Assembly (NCBI RefSeq): GCF_900215625.1
Contig: NZ_OBEK01000004.1
Span: forward strand, 280,503 to 344,502
DNA: 64,000 nucleotides
Reading direction: 5' to 3'
Source of the DNA: Terribacillus aidingensis
GTDB taxonomy: Bacteria > Bacillota > Bacilli > Bacillales > Amphibacillaceae
Shown here: piece by piece, positions 60,268 through 64,000 of the stretch
How the letters are laid out: the number at the start of each line of letters is the position of its first letter
Numbering within the stretch: position 1 is the stretch's first letter
Translations under genes and position numbers: made by a program
Notes under the pieces: model-generated
What the model was told of the DNA's origin: nothing
Databases searched by the model: none
The model's input: the letters and a program-made list of their open reading frames with translations, nothing else

Positions 60268-61224
60268 ATGCAAGTTCTTGTAGCGTTGAAAGTAGATCAG
60301 CAGATGAAGCAGCATTTTGAGAGTTCTTATCCAGGTGTAACATTCCATTTCAGTACAGAGAAAGAAGAAGTAGCTGAGTTAATCAAGAAAGCAGAAATAC
60401 TAGTAACCGGCGGAAGAGGGGCGGATGAAGACTCCATTCGCGCAGCCGATAAGCTCAAGTGGGTTCATGTCATTTCTGCTGGAGTTGATAACCTGCCGCT
60501 TGAATTGATGAGTGAAAAAGGTATTATGCTGACGAACGCCAATGGCATTCATCGTATTCAAATGGCTGAATACGCAATTTCATCTATTCTAGCAGTAGCC
60601 CGTAAAGAGCGTGACTATCTGAAAAAGCAGGAAGAGCATGTATGGGATAAAGAGCTGAAGATTGACGAAATTACCGCAAAAAAACTCGTGGTAGTCGGGG
60701 CTGGCGCTATTGGACAGGAAGTCGCACGCCTAGGGAAGGCCTTTCGTATGCATACAATTGGAGTGAGCCGCAGCGGTTCTCCGAAAGAGCACTTTGATGA
60801 AGTGTATAAGCAGACAGAGATTGAAACAGTATTGCCGCATGCAGATTACTTAATTTCCATTCTTCCTAGTACAAAGGAAACGAAGTACTTCTATAAGAAA
60901 GAACACTTTGATCAGATGCCAAAGCACGCAGTATTCCTGAATATGGGTCGCGGAGACGCAGTAGCGACTGATGTCTTGCTTGAAGCATTGAATCAAAGCA
61001 AAATAAAAGCAGCCGTACTAGATGTGTTTGAGGAAGAGCCGCTTCCGGAGGACCATCCATTCTGGGATCATCCTCGTGTTATCCTGACACCGCATATGGC
61101 AGGTCAATCTCCTCATTATATGGAACGGGCAATGAATATCTTTGAGCAGAACTTAGGCCTCTATACCGAGGATGCAAAGGAAAAGCAATATCTAAATAAA
61201 ATTGATTTGAACAGAGGATACTAA
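60268..61224 (+). CDS. D-2-hydroxyacid dehydrogenase
   Basis: A 318-residue NAD(P)-dependent dehydrogenase of the phosphoglycerate dehydrogenase type. The nucleotide motif is V-G-A-G-A-I-G-Q-E (about 147-155). Catalytic Arg, Glu and His lie in L-N-M-G-R-G-D-A, F-E-E-E-P-L and L-T-P-H-M-A-G. The substrate is unknown. ATG 60268 has GGAGGGG 6 nt upstream. The stop overlaps the next start (TAATG), so the two genes are coupled. Confidence 0.85.
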   Translation: MQVLVALKVDQQMKQHFESSYPGVTFHFSTEKEEVAELIKKAEILVTGGRGADEDSIRAADKLKWVHVISAGVDNLPLELMSEKGIMLTNANGIHRIQMAEYAISSILAVARKERDYLKKQEEHVWDKELKIDEITAKKLVVVGAGAIGQEVARLGKAFRMHTIGVSRSGSPKEHFDEVYKQTEIETVLPHADYLISILPSTKETKYFYKKEHFDQMPKHAVFLNMGRGDAVATDVLLEALNQSKIKAAVLDVFEEEPLPEDHPFWDHPRVILTPHMAGQSPHYMERAMNIFEQNLGLYTEDAKEKQYLNKIDLNRGY

Positions 61225-61769
61225 TGAAAATCTACACAAAAACAGGTGATAAGGGAGATACGTCTCTTATCTATGGCGCACGTGTTCCTAAAAATCATCC
61301 CCGGGTAGAAGCATATGGCACCTTGGATGAAGCGAATGCGGCCATTGGCACTGCAGTCAGTCTGCTGACTGCAGAAAACGAATCATTTATAAAATCCTTG
61401 CAGCGCGTGCAGACATTGCTGTTTCATGCTGGTAGTGAATTGGCAACACCAGCTGATAAAGAAGTACATTGGAAGCTAACGCCGCAGCATACCGAGATGC
61501 TGGAAAAAGAAGTGGATCAGTGGGCGGCCGAACTGCCGGCATTGAAGCAATTTATTCTGCCGGGCGGCTGTCCAAGTGCTGCTGCACTGCACCAGGCAAG
61601 AACAATCGTAAGACGAGCAGAACGGTTAATCGTGTCTTTCGAAACAGAAGTACGCACCGAAGAAGTCCTTCGTTTTGTTAATCGTTTGTCGGATTATCTT
61701 TTTACAGCGGCTAGGTATGCTAATCTTCTGCATGACACAGATGAAGTACTGCTTGCACCGGATATTTGA
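61224..61769 (+). CDS. PduO-type cob(I)alamin adenosyltransferase
   Basis: A 181-residue enzyme that transfers the adenosyl group of ATP to cob(I)alamin. The N-terminal ATP site is K-I-Y-T-K-T-G-D-K-G-D-T-S-L (about 2-15), and the conserved R-x-x-x-R-R-A-E-R and V-N-R-L-S-D-Y-L-F near the C-terminus are typical. In B. subtilis the equivalent is YvqK. The start overlaps the dehydrogenase stop by 1 nt. Confidence 0.92.
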   Translation: MKIYTKTGDKGDTSLIYGARVPKNHPRVEAYGTLDEANAAIGTAVSLLTAENESFIKSLQRVQTLLFHAGSELATPADKEVHWKLTPQHTEMLEKEVDQWAAELPALKQFILPGGCPSAAALHQARTIVRRAERLIVSFETEVRTEEVLRFVNRLSDYLFTAARYANLLHDTDEVLLAPDI

Positions 61770-61788
61770 TACCCTCTGTGTTTTTTTA

Positions 61789-61833
61789 TTGACAAGATAA
61801 GGGAGACGGCTTTACAATTTAGAAGAAGTATAA
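61789..61833 (+). promoter_or_regulatory. perR promoter with candidate PerR box
   Basis: TTGACA (61789-61794), an 18-nt spacer and TACAAT (61813-61818) form the promoter. TTAGAAGAAGTATAA (61819-61833) directly downstream matches 11 of the 14 defined PerR-box bases. PerR represses its own gene in B. subtilis. Confidence 0.6.
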
Positions 61834-61896
61834 TGTAATAATAGTCATCGTTTAGAAAAAATGTATTATCTACAAGTGAAAGCGAGGTGCATGACG

Positions 61897-62334
61897 GTGT
61901 CTGAACAGAGATTACAAGCAGCAGTGGAGCGACTAAAAGAATCTGGCGTCAGAATTACACCACAGCGTCATGCGGTGCTTGAGTTCTTGCTGAATTCCAA
62001 GATCCATCCTACCGCTGATGATATCTATCGAGCGCTGGAGGATAAGTTTCCGAATATGAGCGTGGCGACGGTTTATAATAACCTTCGCGTATTCCGTGAG
62101 AACGGTTTGGTGCGGGAATTAACATATGGAGATTCCTCCAGCCGTTTCGATTGTGATACGGAAGAACATTACCACTTGATTTGTGATCAATGTGGCAAAA
62201 TCGTCGACTTCCATTACCCAAGCCTTTATGAAGTAGAGAAACTCGCTGCCCAGGTGACAAACTTTGATGTAACCCATCACCGCTTGGAACTGTATGGTAC
62301 GTGCCCGGATTGTCAGCAAACAACCAAGCATTAA
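61897..62334 (+). CDS. perR: Peroxide-sensing repressor PerR
   Basis: A 145-residue Fur-family regulator. From GTG 61897 the numbering matches B. subtilis PerR exactly: regulatory metal ligands His37, Asp85, His91, His93 and Asp104, and the structural zinc Cys96 and Cys99, with the second C-P-D-C pair near the end. The winged helix covers about residues 15-85. With iron bound, His37 and His91 are oxidised by peroxide and the repressor lets go. GAGGTG lies 7 nt before this GTG; the ATG at 61891 is only 1 nt from the SD. Confidence 0.95.
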   Translation: MSEQRLQAAVERLKESGVRITPQRHAVLEFLLNSKIHPTADDIYRALEDKFPNMSVATVYNNLRVFRENGLVRELTYGDSSSRFDCDTEEHYHLICDQCGKIVDFHYPSLYEVEKLAAQVTNFDVTHHRLELYGTCPDCQQTTKH

Positions 62335-62361
62335 CCTCAGCGGATTTCTTCTATAGATAGA

Positions 62362-62402
62362 AAAGCCTTTGTCACTTTTTTCGTGATGAAGGTTTTTCTT
62401 TT
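62362..62402 (+). terminator. Terminator after perR
   Basis: AAAGCCTT pairs with AAGGTTTT, with the inner GTCAC/GTGAT stem, followed by a T-rich tail. Confidence 0.65.
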
Positions 62403-62482
62403 TGTTATTTTAAAAGGGAATTTGAAGAAGTATGTTGAATTATTACTAAAATATATAGAAAAGAGCAGCGGAGGGATTTGCC

Positions 62483-63355
62483 TTGGAGAACATTCTTCGA
62501 CCAATTTATCAAGAACGTGCAAGTATGCCGAATACACTTGGAATCATATTAGTAGAGAAGACACGACCGAATAGCCCGACAACCGATAACTTTGATATGA
62601 TTCTGCTTATCATTGTAAAAGATGCTAAGGAACCATGGTATACGAAGCATTACAGTTATGAAGGAATGATTGCTGCGATGCATATTGTCGAAGAGTCACT
62701 GCTTCAATACTGGATTGATACAAGTACATATAGACGTGCCGTTGAATGGATCTTCGAGGGGAAAGTCGTCTTCGATCGAAATGAATATATCGACAACTTA
62801 AAACATGAGCTGGCAAGCTTTCCTTATGAGAAGCGCAAGCTGAAAATGACAATCGAGTTTGCGAAACTGATTCGTGCTTATGCAGAAACAAAGGATCTTC
62901 ATGACAGCGGACAATATTTAGATGCTTACACAAGGATGGTCAGATGTCTGCATTATTTAGCACGGCTTTCGATTATTGAAAAAGGACATCATCCGGAAGT
63001 AACAGTTTGGAATCAAGTGCGTAGAATAGATTCGGAAGTATATAAGCTTTGTGAAGAATTCATTCAAAGCAATGAAGAGACTGATCAGCGTGTACAGCTG
63101 ATGCTGCTTGCTGTCAATGTGGCTATCAATGCCAGATCACACTCCGCGGCGCATCATCTACTGAACGTTATGCGTATGAAGGAAGAAGCTTGGACTTTCG
63201 GCGAACTGAAGAATAGGCCAGAAGTGGAAGCATATGCTGCTGATTTGAGTGCGCTCCTTAACTATTTAGAGGAAAAAGAGATTATTGAAGCGGTGCTGAC
63301 AGAGACGAAAGGCAAAGCGATTTACCATCGGGAGTATCAAATCAAAGAATTATGA
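62483..63355 (+). CDS. ygxA: YgxA-like nucleotidyltransferase-fold protein
   Basis: A 290-residue protein with an N-terminal nucleotidyltransferase-like region (T-D-N-F-D-M-I-L-L-I-I near 34-44) and a helical C-terminal part. It matches YgxA in length and position immediately before a rRNA operon. Function unknown. TTG 62483 has GGAGGG 7 nt upstream. The small gene ygzB, found between perR and ygxA in B. subtilis, is absent here. Confidence 0.82.
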   Translation: MENILRPIYQERASMPNTLGIILVEKTRPNSPTTDNFDMILLIIVKDAKEPWYTKHYSYEGMIAAMHIVEESLLQYWIDTSTYRRAVEWIFEGKVVFDRNEYIDNLKHELASFPYEKRKLKMTIEFAKLIRAYAETKDLHDSGQYLDAYTRMVRCLHYLARLSIIEKGHHPEVTVWNQVRRIDSEVYKLCEEFIQSNEETDQRVQLMLLAVNVAINARSHSAAHHLLNVMRMKEEAWTFGELKNRPEVEAYAADLSALLNYLEEKEIIEAVLTETKGKAIYHREYQIKEL

Positions 63356-63509
63356 TAACTAGATAAGAGGGCGGCTTTTGTTTTCTGAAAGCTGTCCTAG
63401 TGAGTAAAAACAGCTTGTATCACGTGATTTTCAGCGTGCTGCTGTGGTAAGCTGGAAAAGCTTTATTTTCGTGGTATCAATTGATTTGATGTTTTTCTTA
63501 AAAAATCTG
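63356..63509. other. ygxA to rRNA spacer, no gene
   Basis: It holds a weak hairpin after ygxA (GGCGGCTTT with AAAGCTGTCC) and then AT-rich DNA leading to the rRNA promoters. No frame with an SD is present. Confidence 0.5.
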
Positions 63510-63538
63510 TTGACGATGGACGAAACAGCGTGTTATAT
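63510..63538 (+). promoter_or_regulatory. rRNA promoter P1
   Basis: TTGACG (63510-63515), a 17-nt spacer and TTATAT (63533-63538); a TATATT one base further gives an 18-nt spacer. AT-rich DNA upstream could act as an UP element. Confidence 0.7.
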
Positions 63539-63593
63539 TTATATGCGTCGCCGATGAGCAACAACGGCTGACAAACAGAAATTAAGAAACATG

Positions 63594-63623
63594 TTGACAG
63601 TGAAAGTCAAAACATGATATGAT
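63594..63623 (+). promoter_or_regulatory. rRNA promoter P2
   Basis: TTGACA (63594-63599), an 18-nt spacer and TATGAT (63618-63623). Tandem P1/P2 promoters are usual for rrn operons. Confidence 0.8.
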
Positions 63624-63656
63624 GTTCTAGTCGCCTATTAAGCGGCAAAACAAAAT

Positions 63657-63671
63657 TGATCTTTGAAAACT
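63657..63671 (+). promoter_or_regulatory. boxA-like antitermination site in the rRNA leader
   Basis: TGATCTTTGAAAACT in the leader matches the boxA region of Bacillus rRNA operons (TGxTCTTTGAAAACT), where Nus factors bind. Confidence 0.65.
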
Positions 63672-63750
63672 GAACAAAACAACCAATTACGAACTAAACG
63701 ACATGGTCTTTTATAAGATCAACGTCAGCGCAAGAAGCAAAGCATCACAC

Positions 63751-64000
63751 TTTCATGGAGAGTTTGATCTTGGCTCAGGACGAACGCTGGCGGCGTGCCT
63801 AATACATGCAAGTCGAGCGCAGGAAGCTAGATGACCCCTTCGGGGTGATTCTAGTGGAATGAGCGGCGGACGGGTGAGTAACACGTGGGCAACCTGCCTG
63901 TAAGACTGGGATAACTCCGGGAAACCGGGGCTAATACCGGATAGTATTTTCTTTCTCCTGATTGAAAATGGAAAGACGGTTTCGGCTGTCACTTACAGAT
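63751..64000 (+). rRNA. 16S ribosomal RNA (5' 250 nt, cut by the window edge)
   Basis: The start GGAGAGTTTGATC, then GCTCAGGACGAACGCTGGCG and GTGCCTAATACATGCAAGTC, is unmistakable 16S. The V1-V2 part (AGCGCAGGAAGC, ACCCCTTCGGGGT, GCGGCGGACGGGTGAG) is of Bacillaceae type. The base after TTTGATC is T, where most bacteria have C. The gene runs past the window end. It starts an rRNA operon co-oriented with ygxA. Confidence 0.97.

Noticed and set aside
63753..63992. 79-codon minus-strand frame
   Set aside because: It lies antisense inside the 16S rRNA gene.

Overview
This window is a chromosomal segment from a low-to-moderate GC, endospore-forming Bacillaceae. Evidence: the gene order follows Bacillus subtilis in several blocks (yfkD/yfjT/pdaA; yfhF-recX-yfhH-yfhJ-yfhP-mutY-sspE; ygaC-ygaD-ygaE-gsaB-bcp-perR-ygxA-16S rRNA). 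There is a gamma-type spore protein gene and a spore-cortex deacetylase, and the control signals are typical of Bacilli (S-box, CtsR, PerR, SigA- and SigB-like promoters, strong SD sequences). The 16S fragment at the right end is clearly Bacillaceae; a Terribacillus-like genus is only a guess. I see no prophage, insertion sequence or CRISPR array.

Layout. 0-4.5 kb: DUF2164 gene, a PC4-like/uracil-DNA-glycosylase/VOC cluster, mreBH, a secreted CAP-domain protein with a 13-residue repeat, a DUF1992 gene. 4.5-7.1 kb: a SAM (S-box) riboswitch ahead of a flavin monooxygenase, then an S66 LD-carboxypeptidase. 7.1-13.1 kb: YtxH-like/YihY pair, a PerR-box-controlled metal P-type ATPase, and an amino-acid ABC cluster with two near-duplicate binding proteins and one permease but no ATPase. 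13.1-21 kb: MFS exporter, OsmC protein, YfkD, SE1561-type protein, PdaA, NAD(P)H oxidoreductase with a divergent LysR gene, AlkA-like glycosylase, acyl-CoA synthetase. 21-26 kb: CtsR-controlled clpE, a GntR/ABC operon, signal peptidase. 26-33 kb: SigB-type gspA, acetyltransferases (one a heavily decayed pseudogene), a ComEC-type metallohydrolase, an alanine/glycine symporter and small membrane proteins.

33-37 kb: an NAD-salvage operon (Nudix-type regulator, pncA, pncB, second nadD) behind a promoter with an inverted repeat, then tRNA-Ala(GGC). 37-47 kb: DnaQ-like exonuclease with BRCT, BmrA-type exporter, AEC permease whose only well placed start codon is ATC, LtaS, YkvA-like protein, SigB-type alcohol dehydrogenase, AI-2E-family protein. 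47.4-47.5 kb: a non-coding cluster of DnaA boxes. 47.5-63.4 kb: the yfh and yga blocks listed above. 63.4-64 kb: tandem rRNA promoters and the first 250 nt of a 16S rRNA gene.

The genes are mostly housekeeping and stress functions: envelope building (mreBH, ltaS, pdaA, S66 peptidase), redox and metal stress (perR, the P-type ATPase, bcp, OsmC), protein quality control (clpE), DNA repair (UDG-like, AlkA-like, mutY, recX, DnaQ-like) and NAD supply. The items most worth a second look are the DnaA-box cluster, the S-box monooxygenase, the Nudix-regulated NAD operon, the ATPase-less ABC cluster, the terminator-ended non-coding stretch after bcp, the ATC start, and three small genes of 25 to 57 codons.
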